A DNA stretch of 64,000 bases, from contig NZ_JZJL01000004.1 in assembly GCF_000971335.1 (NCBI RefSeq), forward strand, positions 62,001 through 126,000. The letters are read 5' to 3'. Positions 1 through 7,440 of this stretch are shown piece after piece. Position numbers and translations under genes: made by a program. Under the pieces are notes generated by a model. It had not been told where the DNA came from, made no database searches, and saw only the letters and a program-made list of their open reading frames with translations. This DNA comes from Chromobacterium vaccinii (GTDB taxonomy: Bacteria > Pseudomonadota > Gammaproteobacteria > Burkholderiales > Chromobacteriaceae). How positions within the stretch are numbered: the first letter of the stretch is position 1; the number at the start of each line of letters is the position of its first letter.

Positions 1-1
1 T

Positions 2-403
2 CCGCAGCGCCTGCTCGCCGCCGATGCCGACCTGAGCGGCTTGATGGCGCCCACCGGCAGCTGGCGCTTCGTGGCGCTGTCCGGTTCGCGGCCGGTGGGT
101 CTGGTTACCGTGGAGAAGTTGGAGGGCCGCTGGCAAGCGATTGCCTTCGGCGCCGCCGAGCTGGCCAAAAATGTCGAGGCCGCGCAAGCCGGCCATGCCG
201 GCCAGACCCGCTTTCTGCGGGTCTACCAGGCGCAGTCCGATTTTCTGGAAGTGGCGCAGGCGGACGGCAAGCCGCGCTTCGCCGCGCTGATGTCCGCCCG
301 AGAGGCGCTGTCGCTGGAAAAGCAGCCGGCGCTGCTGGACGGCGCGGACCTGATCGAGCCGCTGCGCGCCGCGGTGCGCGCCAATCTGGCCAGCTTCCGT
401 TGA
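2..403 (+). CDS. C-terminal part of an unknown protein (5' end outside window)
   Basis: An open frame enters from the left edge without a start and ends at TGA 401-403, so at least 133 residues are visible. I do not recognise the family. The visible part is soluble-looking, with no membrane segment and no cysteine, and is rich in Ala, Leu and Arg. The stop lies 13 bases before the ATG of the secreted papain-like protease at 417, and the GAGGAGA ribosome site of that gene overlaps this stop region. The two genes are therefore probably co-transcribed. A partner, chaperone or inhibitor role for the protease is only a guess. Confidence 0.7.
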   Translation, partial: PQRLLAADADLSGLMAPTGSWRFVALSGSRPVGLVTVEKLEGRWQAIAFGAAELAKNVEAAQAGHAGQTRFLRVYQAQSDFLEVAQADGKPRFAALMSAREALSLEKQPALLDGADLIEPLRAAVRANLASFR

Positions 404-416
404 GGAGAGAGTGAAC

Positions 417-1001
417 ATGAACAAGCGCTTGAACACGACGATTCTGGCGGCGGTCTTGCTGGCGGCGGCGGCCGCCGCTCAGGCGGACAGCAAGGTGCTG
501 GGCGTGCCCCTGACGGTGCAGGAGCACAGCCAGTGGTGCTGGGCCGGATCGAGCAAGGCGGTGCTGGCGTGGTACAAGCAGACGCCCAGCCAGTGCGCGA
601 TCGTCAACTGGGCCTTCGGCATCAATTACGCCTGCGGCAACAGCAACTTCAACTGGAACAGCCAGGCCAACAGCCCCAACAATATGTTCGGCGGCGGCGG
701 CAGCCTGCAGGACATATTGAGCAATTGGGGGGTGTCCAACTTTACCGTCTACGACTATCTGTCATGGACCCATGTGCTGCAGGACATCCAGGCCAACCGC
801 CCATTCGTGATCCGTTACGGCTGGACCAATGGCGGCGGCCACTTCATCGTCGGCCGCGGCTATCAGACCGGCAGCGGCAATTACCTGTACATGATGAACC
901 CGTGGCCGGGCGAGGGGATGACCTACGCCTCGTACAACAGCGTGGTGTCGGCCAGCGACCACGATTGGACTCACACGCTGAGGATGAGCGTCAGCCCCTG
1001 A
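417..1001 (+). CDS. Secreted papain-like cysteine protease
   Basis: The 194-residue protein has a classical signal peptide (residues 1-23, cleavage likely after AQA), so the mature enzyme is exported. The motif QWCWAGSS puts the probable nucleophile at Cys41. GGGHFIVG gives His142 and MMNPWPG gives Asn161, the order Cys-His-Asn expected for papain-fold (clan CA) peptidases such as the C39-like and AvrRpt2/C70-like groups. Cys60 and Cys73 could form a disulfide. The ATG at 417 is preferred to GTG at 411 because GAGGAGA (402-408) is 8 bases from it. The substrate is unknown. The gene probably shares a transcript with the preceding gene. Confidence 0.75.
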   Translation: MNKRLNTTILAAVLLAAAAAAQADSKVLGVPLTVQEHSQWCWAGSSKAVLAWYKQTPSQCAIVNWAFGINYACGNSNFNWNSQANSPNNMFGGGGSLQDILSNWGVSNFTVYDYLSWTHVLQDIQANRPFVIRYGWTNGGGHFIVGRGYQTGSGNYLYMMNPWPGEGMTYASYNSVVSASDHDWTHTLRMSVSP

Positions 1002-1021
1002 GCGGGAGGGCGGATGCGAGA

Positions 1022-1042
1022 ACGGCGGGCCGAGCCCGCCGT
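1022..1042. terminator. Hairpin between convergent genes
   Basis: Perfect 9-bp stem ACGGCGGGC / GCCCGCCGT with a 3-base loop, between the protease gene (+) and miaA (-). The T tract is weak, so termination is inferred mainly from position. Confidence 0.5.
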
Positions 1043-1049
1043 TTGCCGT

Positions 1050-2027
1050 TCAGAAGCCGCCGGCGTAGCGCAGCGATGCGGCCGGGGGACGGCCGGCCAG
1101 GAAGTCGTCCACCGCGTCGCCGAGCAGCGCCGCCAGGCCGTCCCGCTGCGCGTCCACCGGGATCACGTCCAGGCTGCGGGTCCAGGTCAGTTGGCGTTTG
1201 GCCAGCTGGCGGGTGGCGGCGACGCCGCGCTCGACGAATTCGTCCAGGCCGTACAGGCCGTCCTGATGCTCCCAGGCCTGGCGGTAGCCGACGCAGCGCA
1301 TCGAGGGCAGATTCAGCGTCAGCTCCGGATATTCCGCGCGCAGCCGGCTGACCTCGTCCAGAAAGCCTTGCTCCAGCATGATGCGGAAGCGTTCGGCGAC
1401 GCGCGCGTGCAGCCAGCCGCGCTCGCGCGGCACCAGCGCCAGCGGCAGAAAGCGGAAGCCGGCGGCGGCTTCCTTGCCCTGGGCGATCAGCTCCGACATC
1501 GGCCTGCCGCTGAGCAGGCACACTTCCAGCGCGCGGTGGATGCGTTGCGAGTCGTTGGGATTGAGCCGCGCCGCTGTGGCCGGGTCCAGCTCGGCCAGGC
1601 GGGCGTGCATCGCCGGCCAGCCCAGCAGCGCGGCGTCGGCGTCCAGTTCGGCGCGCAGCGCGGCGTCGGCTTGCGGCAGGTCGGACAGGCCTTCCAGCAG
1701 CGCCTTGTAATAGAGCATGGTGCCGCCCACCAGCAACGGCAGCCGGCCGCGGGACTGAATTTCCGCGATCAGCCGGTTGGCGTCGGCGTGGAACTGCGCG
1801 GCGGAATAGCTTTGCAGCGGGCTGATGATGTCTATCAGATGATGGGGACAGGCGGCCATTTCCGCGGCGGAGGGCTTGGCGGTGCCGATGTCCATGCCGC
1901 GGTAGACCAGCGCCGAATCGACGCTGACGATCTCGACGGGAAAACGACAGGCCAGCTCCAGCGCCAGCCCGGTCTTGCCGGAGGCGGTGGGGCCCATCAG
2001 CAGTATCGCTTGCGGGGTGTCGCTCAT
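1050..2027 (-). CDS. miaA: tRNA dimethylallyltransferase
   Basis: MiaA transfers a dimethylallyl group to N6 of A37 in tRNAs that read UNN codons, the first step of ms2i6A synthesis. The 325-residue protein has the P-loop GPTASGKT at residues 12-19. It also has the family segments [17 protein letters not shown] (substrate recognition), [12 protein letters not shown], and the C-terminal [13 protein letters not shown]. Length and motifs are normal for the family. It stands alone here, convergent with the protease gene and divergent from the GNAT gene. Confidence 0.95.
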   Translation of the reverse strand: MSDTPQAILLMGPTASGKTGLALELACRFPVEIVSVDSALVYRGMDIGTAKPSAAEMAACPHHLIDIISPLQSYSAAQFHADANRLIAEIQSRGRLPLLVGGTMLYYKALLEGLSDLPQADAALRAELDADAALLGWPAMHARLAELDPATAARLNPNDSQRIHRALEVCLLSGRPMSELIAQGKEAAAGFRFLPLALVPRERGWLHARVAERFRIMLEQGFLDEVSRLRAEYPELTLNLPSMRCVGYRQAWEHQDGLYGLDEFVERGVAATRQLAKRQLTWTRSLDVIPVDAQRDGLAALLGDAVDDFLAGRPPAASLRYAGGF

Positions 2028-2144
2028 GGTATTGCTCGTTGCGGTCAGGGGGCGATTGTCGCATAGCCGGCGGGGACATGCGCGAAAGGCTTGACCTTGC
2101 CGCTCAGCTGTTTACGATGTGAGTATCGACCCTGGGAGGCGTCA

Positions 2145-2660
2145 ATGAAAATCGAAGCAGCCAGCGAGCAGCATCTGTCCGTCTATCGCCGTTATTTTCA
2201 GGCTTGTCGCGATGAGGACTTCGAATACTATCGCGGCCTTCCCTGCGACGCCGATGGCTGGCTGCACAAGGTGGTGCAGCACGCCGACGGCGAGGCGCTG
2301 CCGGATGGCTGGGTGCCTTGCCAGACCTGGTTTCTGCTGAGCGACGACGGCGAAATCGCCGGGGCGGCGAGGCTGCGGGAGGGCGAGACCGCGGTGATCC
2401 AGGACGTGATCGGCCACATCGGTTTCGAAGTCCTGCCGCAGTGGCGGGGCAACGGCTATGGCCGGGTGCTGCTGCAGTACGTGCAGGCGATGGCGCCGCC
2501 GCCGGCCTGCGGCAACTGGGTGCTGGTGTGCGACGCCGACAATCAGGCGTCGGTGCGCACGATAGAGGCCTGCGGCGGCCAGCGGCTGGAAGACATGCCG
2601 CAGCCGGACGGCCGGGTGCTGAGGCGTTACAGCTTGGCGTCGTTGGGACTGATGCAATAG
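2145..2660 (+). CDS. GNAT-family N-acetyltransferase
   Basis: This 171-residue protein has a GNAT fold. The acetyl-CoA pyrophosphate loop is RGNGYG at residues 101-106 (Q/R-x-x-G-x-G/A pattern), preceded by the beta-strand GFEVLPQW and followed by a helix. A C-terminal VLVCDADNQASVRTIEACGG segment is typical of small-molecule acetyltransferases. The start at 2145 is chosen because GGGAGG (2134-2139) lies 5 bases upstream; an in-frame ATG at 2091 has no such site. The substrate cannot be told. Confidence 0.8.
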   Translation: MKIEAASEQHLSVYRRYFQACRDEDFEYYRGLPCDADGWLHKVVQHADGEALPDGWVPCQTWFLLSDDGEIAGAARLREGETAVIQDVIGHIGFEVLPQWRGNGYGRVLLQYVQAMAPPPACGNWVLVCDADNQASVRTIEACGGQRLEDMPQPDGRVLRRYSLASLGLMQ

Positions 2661-2689
2661 TTTCGCGCGCGGCGGAAGTCGTGTAGAAT
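2661..2689 (+). promoter_or_regulatory. Candidate sigma-70 promoter for scpB-rluB
   Basis: TTTCGC (2661-2666), 17 bases, then TAGAAT (2684-2689). The -10 is good and the -35 weak. It would give a leader of about 43 bases before scpB. Confidence 0.35.
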
Positions 2690-2738
2690 CCCGGGCTTCC
2701 CGCGCTTAAACCCCAGAACTCCCCGGCACCCCGGTTTA

Positions 2739-3371
2739 ATGTCCACCATTACCGATTTAAAGTATTTGAAGATTGTGCTGGAGACGGCTTTGCTGACAGC
2801 GCAGGAACCCTTGTCGGTTTCCCAGTTGAAACGGCTGTTCACCGAGGACGTCAAGGCCGCGTTGATCAACGACATCCTGGAAGATATCCAGGGCGACTGG
2901 CGCGGCAGGGGCATAGAGCTGGTCAAGCTGGCTTCCGGCTGGCGCTTCCGCGCCCGGGCCGAATTCACGCCGTATTTGAACCGGCTCAACCCGGAAAAGC
3001 CGCCGCGCTACTCGCGGGCGGTGATGGAAACCCTGGCGATCATCGCCTACAAACAACCTGTGACCCGCGGCGACATCGAAGCGATACGTGGAGTATCGGT
3101 GTCCACCAATGTGATGCAGACCCTGCTGGAGCGGGGCTGGATCGAAGTCATCGGCCATAAGGACGTACCGGGCCGCCCCGGCCTGTACGCCACCACACGC
3201 AAATTTCTGGATGATCTGAGCTTCGTCTCGCTGAACGACCTGCCGCCGCTGGCGGAGTTGGGCAGCTTGGTGGTGCCGGACAGCCAAACGCAGGACGACG
3301 GCCCCGACGCGGGCGCAGACGATCTCCCCCTCGACGATGAGGCGGACAATTTAGAGCCAGTCGCGGAATAA
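2739..3371 (+). CDS. scpB: Segregation and condensation protein B
   Basis: ScpB is the winged-helix kleisin-interacting subunit of the SMC-ScpAB condensin that organises and segregates the chromosome. The 210 residues show two winged-helix domains. The first covers about residues 5-85 ([20 protein letters not shown]). The second covers about 90-165, with the family signature [20 protein letters not shown] and IRGVSV. The tail after about 180 is acidic. No clear Shine-Dalgarno sequence precedes the ATG, but the N-terminus matches the family. scpA is not in the window. rluB follows 37 bases downstream, a common pairing. Confidence 0.93.
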   Translation: MSTITDLKYLKIVLETALLTAQEPLSVSQLKRLFTEDVKAALINDILEDIQGDWRGRGIELVKLASGWRFRARAEFTPYLNRLNPEKPPRYSRAVMETLAIIAYKQPVTRGDIEAIRGVSVSTNVMQTLLERGWIEVIGHKDVPGRPGLYATTRKFLDDLSFVSLNDLPPLAELGSLVVPDSQTQDDGPDAGADDLPLDDEADNLEPVAE

Positions 3372-3408
3372 CGCTTCCGCCAGTTGCTCGCATGGAAAGA
3401 GCAAGCAC

Positions 3409-4863
3409 ATGTCTACAAAAGGACAACGTAACCACGCGCGCCAACCGGTCGCGCGTGCCAAAGGTCATGAAACCTCGCAGCCGCGCCAGAATGCCGGCCG
3501 CAGCCAGAGCCAGTCGCGCCAAGGCCAGGGCAAGAACACCGCCGCCGGCGCCCAGCCGCGCTTCCCGCAGCAGCAAGCGCAACAAGGCCAGCAGGGCCGC
3601 CGCGGCGGCCAACCGCGCCAGGCGCGCGACGCTTACGGCAACCCCATCGCGCCGACGCAGAACGGCGCTCCGCTGTTCAAGCTGAGCCGCCGCGAGCAGG
3701 AGCAGCAGGCGCTGGCTGCGGCCAACCGCAAGCCGCAGTATCAACGCGACAGCAATGGCGACGTCAACGGCAATGTGGCGCTGGACCACGAGCAGCGTTT
3801 CGGCAACAAGAACGCCGCGCGCCCGGCCGGCAACGGCAATGCCGCCAGGGGCCGCAAGCCCGCGGCCGCCCAGGCCCAGGCCCAGGCCCAGGCCGGCCAG
3901 GCTCCGGCGGCGGAAGCCAAGCCGCGCGGGGACGCCAAGCCCAAGCTGCAAGTGCAGAAGGCCAAGAAGCTGCGTCTGCGCAGCCCCAGCCAGGACATCA
4001 AGAACAAGGCGCAGAAGCTGAAGGAAGTGCGCGTCGATCTGAACGAGATCGAGCCGGTGCGCTTGCAGAAGGCCCTGTCCTCGTCCGGCGTCGGCTCCCG
4101 CCGCGAGATGGAAGAGTGGATCGAGGCCGGCCTGGTCACCGTAAACGGCAAGAAGGCCAGTCTGGGCGACAAGGTGGGTCCGCAGGACAAGGTGCTGGTC
4201 AAGGGCGACCAGATCAAGCTGAAGTGGCCGGACCGCCTGCCGCGCGTGATCATGTACCACAAGGAAGAGGGCGAGATCGTCACCCGCGACGATCCGGAAG
4301 GCCGCGTCACCGTATTCGACCGCCTGCCGCAAGCCAAGTCCAGCCGCTGGGTGGCCATCGGCCGCCTGGACGTCAACACCGCCGGCCTGCTGCTGATCAC
4401 CACCAGCGGCGAGCTGGCCAACCGCATGATGCACCCCAGCTTCGAAGTGGAGCGCGAGTACTCGGTGCGCGTGCTGGGCGACCTGACGCCGGAAATCATG
4501 AAGGAAATGACCAAGGGCGTGGAGCTGGAAGACGGCGAAGCCCGTTTCGACCGCATCTTCCAGACCGGCGGCCAGGAAGAGTCCGCCAACCAGTGGTTCA
4601 ACGTGGTGATCAAGGAAGGCCGCAACCGCGAAGTGCGCCGCATGTTCGAGCATTTCGGCCTGACCGTCAGCCGCCTGATGCGCGTGCGTTTCGGCAATAT
4701 CGGTTTGCCTCCCCGCCTGAAGCGCGGCCAGTTCTATGAGCTGAACGCCGCCGAGGTCGCCGCGGTGATGAAATGGTCCAACCTGACTGTCACCGGCGGC
4801 AAGAAGACCGGCGGCCAGCGCCGCGGTTCGCCTCGCAAGCCCAAGGCCGCGCGCAGCGAGTAA
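3409..4863 (+). CDS. rluB: 23S rRNA pseudouridine(2605) synthase with a long N-terminal extension
   Basis: RluB isomerises U2605 of 23S rRNA to pseudouridine. In this 484-residue protein the S4 RNA-binding domain spans about residues 217-265 (VRLQKALSSSGVGSRREMEE). The catalytic domain follows, with the family motif GRLDVNTAGLLL and nucleophile Asp321, then GRNREVRRMFEHFG. Residues 1 to about 200 are low complexity (Arg, Gln, Gly, Ala, Asn), including an AQAQAQAQAG run. The tail is Lys/Arg/Gly-rich. Both look disordered and RNA-binding. The ATG at 3409 is used. The gene is probably co-transcribed with scpB. Confidence 0.92.
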   Translation: MSTKGQRNHARQPVARAKGHETSQPRQNAGRSQSQSRQGQGKNTAAGAQPRFPQQQAQQGQQGRRGGQPRQARDAYGNPIAPTQNGAPLFKLSRREQEQQALAAANRKPQYQRDSNGDVNGNVALDHEQRFGNKNAARPAGNGNAARGRKPAAAQAQAQAQAGQAPAAEAKPRGDAKPKLQVQKAKKLRLRSPSQDIKNKAQKLKEVRVDLNEIEPVRLQKALSSSGVGSRREMEEWIEAGLVTVNGKKASLGDKVGPQDKVLVKGDQIKLKWPDRLPRVIMYHKEEGEIVTRDDPEGRVTVFDRLPQAKSSRWVAIGRLDVNTAGLLLITTSGELANRMMHPSFEVEREYSVRVLGDLTPEIMKEMTKGVELEDGEARFDRIFQTGGQEESANQWFNVVIKEGRNREVRRMFEHFGLTVSRLMRVRFGNIGLPPRLKRGQFYELNAAEVAAVMKWSNLTVTGGKKTGGQRRGSPRKPKAARSE

Positions 4864-4902
4864 GCCGGGTTTCCGCGAGAGCGGAATCCGCGTCGAAGAT
4901 AT

Positions 4903-4939
4903 GGGCGACCGCCGAGAGGCGGTTGCCCGTTTTGTTTTT
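4903..4939 (+). terminator. Rho-independent terminator after rluB
   Basis: GGGCGACCGCC, loop GAGA, GGCGGTTGCCC (one G-U pair), then GTTTTGTTTTT on the + strand. It ends just before the ribosome site of the Nudix gene. Confidence 0.8.
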
Positions 4940-4950
4940 CGGGAGGTCTG

Positions 4951-5418
4951 TTGGAAGAATTCGGTCAATGCCAAGCCGGCCTGCCCTTGCCGGCGCCGGA
5001 GCGAAAACAGCGCGCGTCCATCGTCATCATCGAGGATGGCAGGCTGCTGTTGATGCACAGGGTCAAGCCGGGCAAGGACTATTACTCGCTGCCCGGCGGC
5101 AATATCAAGCGAAGCGAGACGGCGGCGATCGCTTGCGTGCGCGAGACGCGCGAGGAAACCGGCTTGAACGTCTGGCTGGTGCCCGGCCCGCTGTGCGTGC
5201 TGGAGAGCGAGAGCCGGACCGAGCACGTGTTCGTCGCCCGCGAGCATCGCGGCATGCTGAGGCTGGGCGGCCCGGAGCTGGCCAAGCTGTCGCCGGACAA
5301 TCTCTACGAACTGGTCTGGCTGGACGCCGAGGCCTTGGGGCGGATCAAGCTGCGGCCCAAGTCGCTGCGTCCGCATTGCCTGGCCCTGCTGGAGGCGGCG
5401 GGACAGGCTGGGGCATAA
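4951..5418 (+). CDS. Nudix hydrolase
   Basis: Nudix enzymes hydrolyse nucleoside diphosphates linked to another group. The 155-residue protein contains a complete Nudix box that fits G-x5-E-x7-REUxEExGU. It begins at GGNIKRSE and continues through RETREETGL, so the metal-binding glutamates are present. The start is TTG at 4951, with GGGAGG at 4941-4946 and a spacing of 4; no ATG precedes the domain. The substrate is not predictable. It sits between rluB and greB, with greB 28 bases downstream. Confidence 0.85.
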   Translation: MEEFGQCQAGLPLPAPERKQRASIVIIEDGRLLLMHRVKPGKDYYSLPGGNIKRSETAAIACVRETREETGLNVWLVPGPLCVLESESRTEHVFVAREHRGMLRLGGPELAKLSPDNLYELVWLDAEALGRIKLRPKSLRPHCLALLEAAGQAGA

Positions 5419-5446
5419 TGGCGCAACCCGCATCAGGATGAACGAC

Positions 5447-6001
5447 ATGAGCAAGGCGTTTACCAAAGAAGACGAGCAGCAGGACGACGACCTGCCAGCC
5501 GAGCGCCGCCTGCCGGCCTCGACCAAGAACTACATCACCCCGGCCGGCTGGCAGCGGCTGAAGGACGAGCTGTACCACCTGGTGAACCGCGAGCGTCCGG
5601 AGATGGTGCAGGTGGTGAACTGGGCGGCCAGCAACGGCGACCGCTCGGAAAACGGCGATTACTTGTACGGCAAGCGCCGTCTGCGCGAGATAGACCGCCG
5701 CATCCGCTTCCTGACCAAGCGGCTGGAGATCGCCGAGGTGGTGGACCCGGAAGCGCGCGAAGCCACCGATCAGGTGTTCTTCTCCGCCACCGTGCTGATC
5801 CAGCGCGGCGACGGCAACGAGCAGCGCCTGTCCATCGTCGGGGTCGATGAGATCGACCTGGCGCGCGGCCGCATCAGCTGGATCTCGCCGATCGCGCGGG
5901 CGCTGCTGAAGTCGCGCGAGGGCGACAGCGTGCTGTTCCGCGGTCCGGACGGCGACGAGGATATCGAAGTGCTGGAGGTCTGCTACGTCCGCCTGGACTG
6001 A
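5447..6001 (+). CDS. greB: Transcription elongation factor GreB
   Basis: GreB binds the RNA polymerase secondary channel and stimulates cleavage of backtracked RNA. The protein (184 residues from this start) has a short acidic lead typical of betaproteobacterial GreB. The coiled-coil domain follows, with the acidic tip in WAASNGDRSENGDYLYGKRR, and then the FKBP-like domain (about 105-184) ending in the GDEDIEVLEVCY segment. An ATG at 5438 would add three residues; 5447 is preferred for spacing from AGG at 5435 and similarity to relatives starting MSKAF/MNKAF. Confidence 0.93.
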   Translation: MSKAFTKEDEQQDDDLPAERRLPASTKNYITPAGWQRLKDELYHLVNRERPEMVQVVNWAASNGDRSENGDYLYGKRRLREIDRRIRFLTKRLEIAEVVDPEAREATDQVFFSATVLIQRGDGNEQRLSIVGVDEIDLARGRISWISPIARALLKSREGDSVLFRGPDGDEDIEVLEVCYVRLD

Positions 6002-6016
6002 GGCGGAACGCGGATG

Positions 6017-6056
6017 GAAAAACAGCGGCCCGGAATATTCCGGGCCGTTTCTGTTT
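6017..6056. terminator. Bidirectional terminator greB / MarR gene
   Basis: A perfect palindrome occupies 6026-6047, with arm CGGCCCGGAAT and its complement. It is flanked by GAAAAACAG on one side and TTTCTGTTT on the other, so both convergent genes get a U-rich tail. Confidence 0.85.
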
Positions 6057-6071
6057 GGGCGGCGGGCGGGA

Positions 6072-6530
6072 TCAGGGCTGCATGTGCTCGGACAGCTTGC
6101 CGTTGATCATGAACCAGTCGCGGGTGGCCTTGTCGCCGCAATCGTCGAAGGCGTTCTGCAGCACCCGCTGCTGCTCGCGGTGGAGGGCTTCCTCCAGCCT
6201 GAGGCCTTCCTCGCTCAGCGTCAGCTGTTTGACGCGCTTGTCGTGCGGAGCCGGCTGGCTGAGAACCAGCTCCATTTCCATCAGTTGGCGCAGCGGGATG
6301 TTGATCGCCTGCTTGGTGACGCCGAGGAAGGACAGCAGATCCTTGACCGACAGCTTGGGATAGCGCGCCACGAAGAACAGGATGCGGTGGTGGACGCGGG
6401 CCAGGCCGCGCCGCGCCAGCATTTCGTCCGGTTTGGCGGTCAACGCCTTGTACGCGTAGTAGAAAATCTCGATCGCTGCCCGGGTGTCCAGACCGGTTTC
6501 CGCCTCCTTGTTTGCAACAGACTGGCTCAT
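6072..6530 (-). CDS. MarR-family transcriptional regulator
   Basis: The 152-residue protein has a winged-helix core at about residues 45-115. LSVKDLLSFLGVTKQAINIPLRQLMEMELV is the helix-turn-helix, followed by the wing with PHDKRVKQLTLSEEG (the D-x-R wing signature). Long helices at both ends provide the dimer interface. It is transcribed alone. The neighbouring secreted protein gene upstream on the same strand is 56 bases away, so co-transcription is possible. The ligand and target are unknown. Confidence 0.85.
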   Translation of the reverse strand: MSQSVANKEAETGLDTRAAIEIFYYAYKALTAKPDEMLARRGLARVHHRILFFVARYPKLSVKDLLSFLGVTKQAINIPLRQLMEMELVLSQPAPHDKRVKQLTLSEEGLRLEEALHREQQRVLQNAFDDCGDKATRDWFMINGKLSEHMQP

Positions 6531-6586
6531 GTCGTGTCCTGTTCAGGTTGATGGGCGCCGGCGGCTGCCGGCATGGATGAATGGCT

Positions 6587-7231
6587 TCAGCGCTGGCGAA
6601 TCACCACGTTGACGCTCGAAAGCGGGTGGGAGCTGATTTCGCCTACCGCGACGGATACCCAGGTGTCGTCCTTGTGCGCGACCAGGTAGCGGTCGGTCTT
6701 GTGGTAGACGATGAAGGACGAATTCTGGGCGGTCTGCCAGAGGCTGGGGTCGTTGGAGCAGGGCTTGTCGCAGACGAAATCCAAGGCGTAGCCGTTCTGG
6801 CGCAGTTGGCTCTGGTAGGCGGCCCACACCTGCATCGTGCTCTGGGTGTCCGGGTGTTCGTACAGATCCTTGTAGACCTGGCCGCGCAGCAGCTCCGACT
6901 TGACGACGCGGATCGAGCCGTCGTTGTTCAGGTTGGGGCGGCTCAGGAATACGGTTTGCTCGTCCAGCTCCTTGTAGCTGTGGCGGTATTCATCCAGCTT
7001 GGCGGGCAGCGGCGAGGCGACCGGCGACGGCTGGCTCAGCCGCAGCCTGGGCGTGGTGGATTGGTCGCCGGTCTGGTTGGAGCCGATGGCGCCGCCGACG
7101 CTTTTGACCGTGTCGACGGCCTGGTTGACCGAATTGAGCACCGAGCCCAGATCGAAGGCCTGGGCCTGGCTGCAGGACAATGCGGAAAAGGCGAGGCAGG
7201 CTGCGGCGAAGCGGCGCATGCGCGTCTCCAT
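6587..7231 (-). CDS. Exported protein of unknown function (possibly DUF4892-like)
   Basis: The protein has 214 residues with a signal peptide ending near SQAQA (residue 25). The middle is low complexity (Ser/Pro/Gln/Thr, about 50-80). The C-terminal half contains a pattern of the type STMQVWAAYQSQLRQNGYALD, then two cysteines spaced FVCDKPC, then RYLVAHKDDTWVSVAVG. This resembles the fold seen in DUF4892-type periplasmic proteins, but I am not certain. The two cysteines could form a disulfide in the periplasm. It lies just upstream of the MarR gene on the same strand. Confidence 0.6.
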   Translation of the reverse strand: METRMRRFAAACLAFSALSCSQAQAFDLGSVLNSVNQAVDTVKSVGGAIGSNQTGDQSTTPRLRLSQPSPVASPLPAKLDEYRHSYKELDEQTVFLSRPNLNNDGSIRVVKSELLRGQVYKDLYEHPDTQSTMQVWAAYQSQLRQNGYALDFVCDKPCSNDPSLWQTAQNSSFIVYHKTDRYLVAHKDDTWVSVAVGEISSHPLSSVNVVIRQR

Positions 7232-7409
7232 CGGATAGGTTGGTCACGGATGCGTCAGTATCCCGGCAGCGACTGAATAGATCAATGACATTTTCATTTC
7301 CACGCCGTAAGGAGGGGGATGAGTGTTGCGGCGCGGCTGCGGGACTGGGCTTGTTAGCGCTAATCCTGGCGTCGCGCCCTCCGGCGAGGCTGATTCAATG
7401 CGGGATGCT

Positions 7410-7439
7410 GGACTGGCGCGACGTCCCAGGCGCCAGTCC
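7410..7439 (-). other. Hairpin after the first oligopeptidase gene
   Basis: A 10-bp perfect stem GGACTGGCGC / GCGCCAGTCC with a 10-base loop sits directly downstream of the stop at 7441. No U tract follows on the minus strand, so it may protect the mRNA end rather than terminate. The rest of 7232-7409 shows only a 10-base palindrome TTAGCGCTAA at 7354-7363. Confidence 0.35.
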
Positions 7440-7440
7440 G

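Noticed and set aside
3148-5526. Open frame of 792 codons on the minus strand across scpB, rluB and the Nudix gene
   Set aside because: A shadow frame with no recognisable domain, antisense to three well supported genes.
7354-7363. LacI-type operator TTAGCGCTAA
   Set aside because: A single 10-base palindrome with no regulator gene nearby is too short to support a call.
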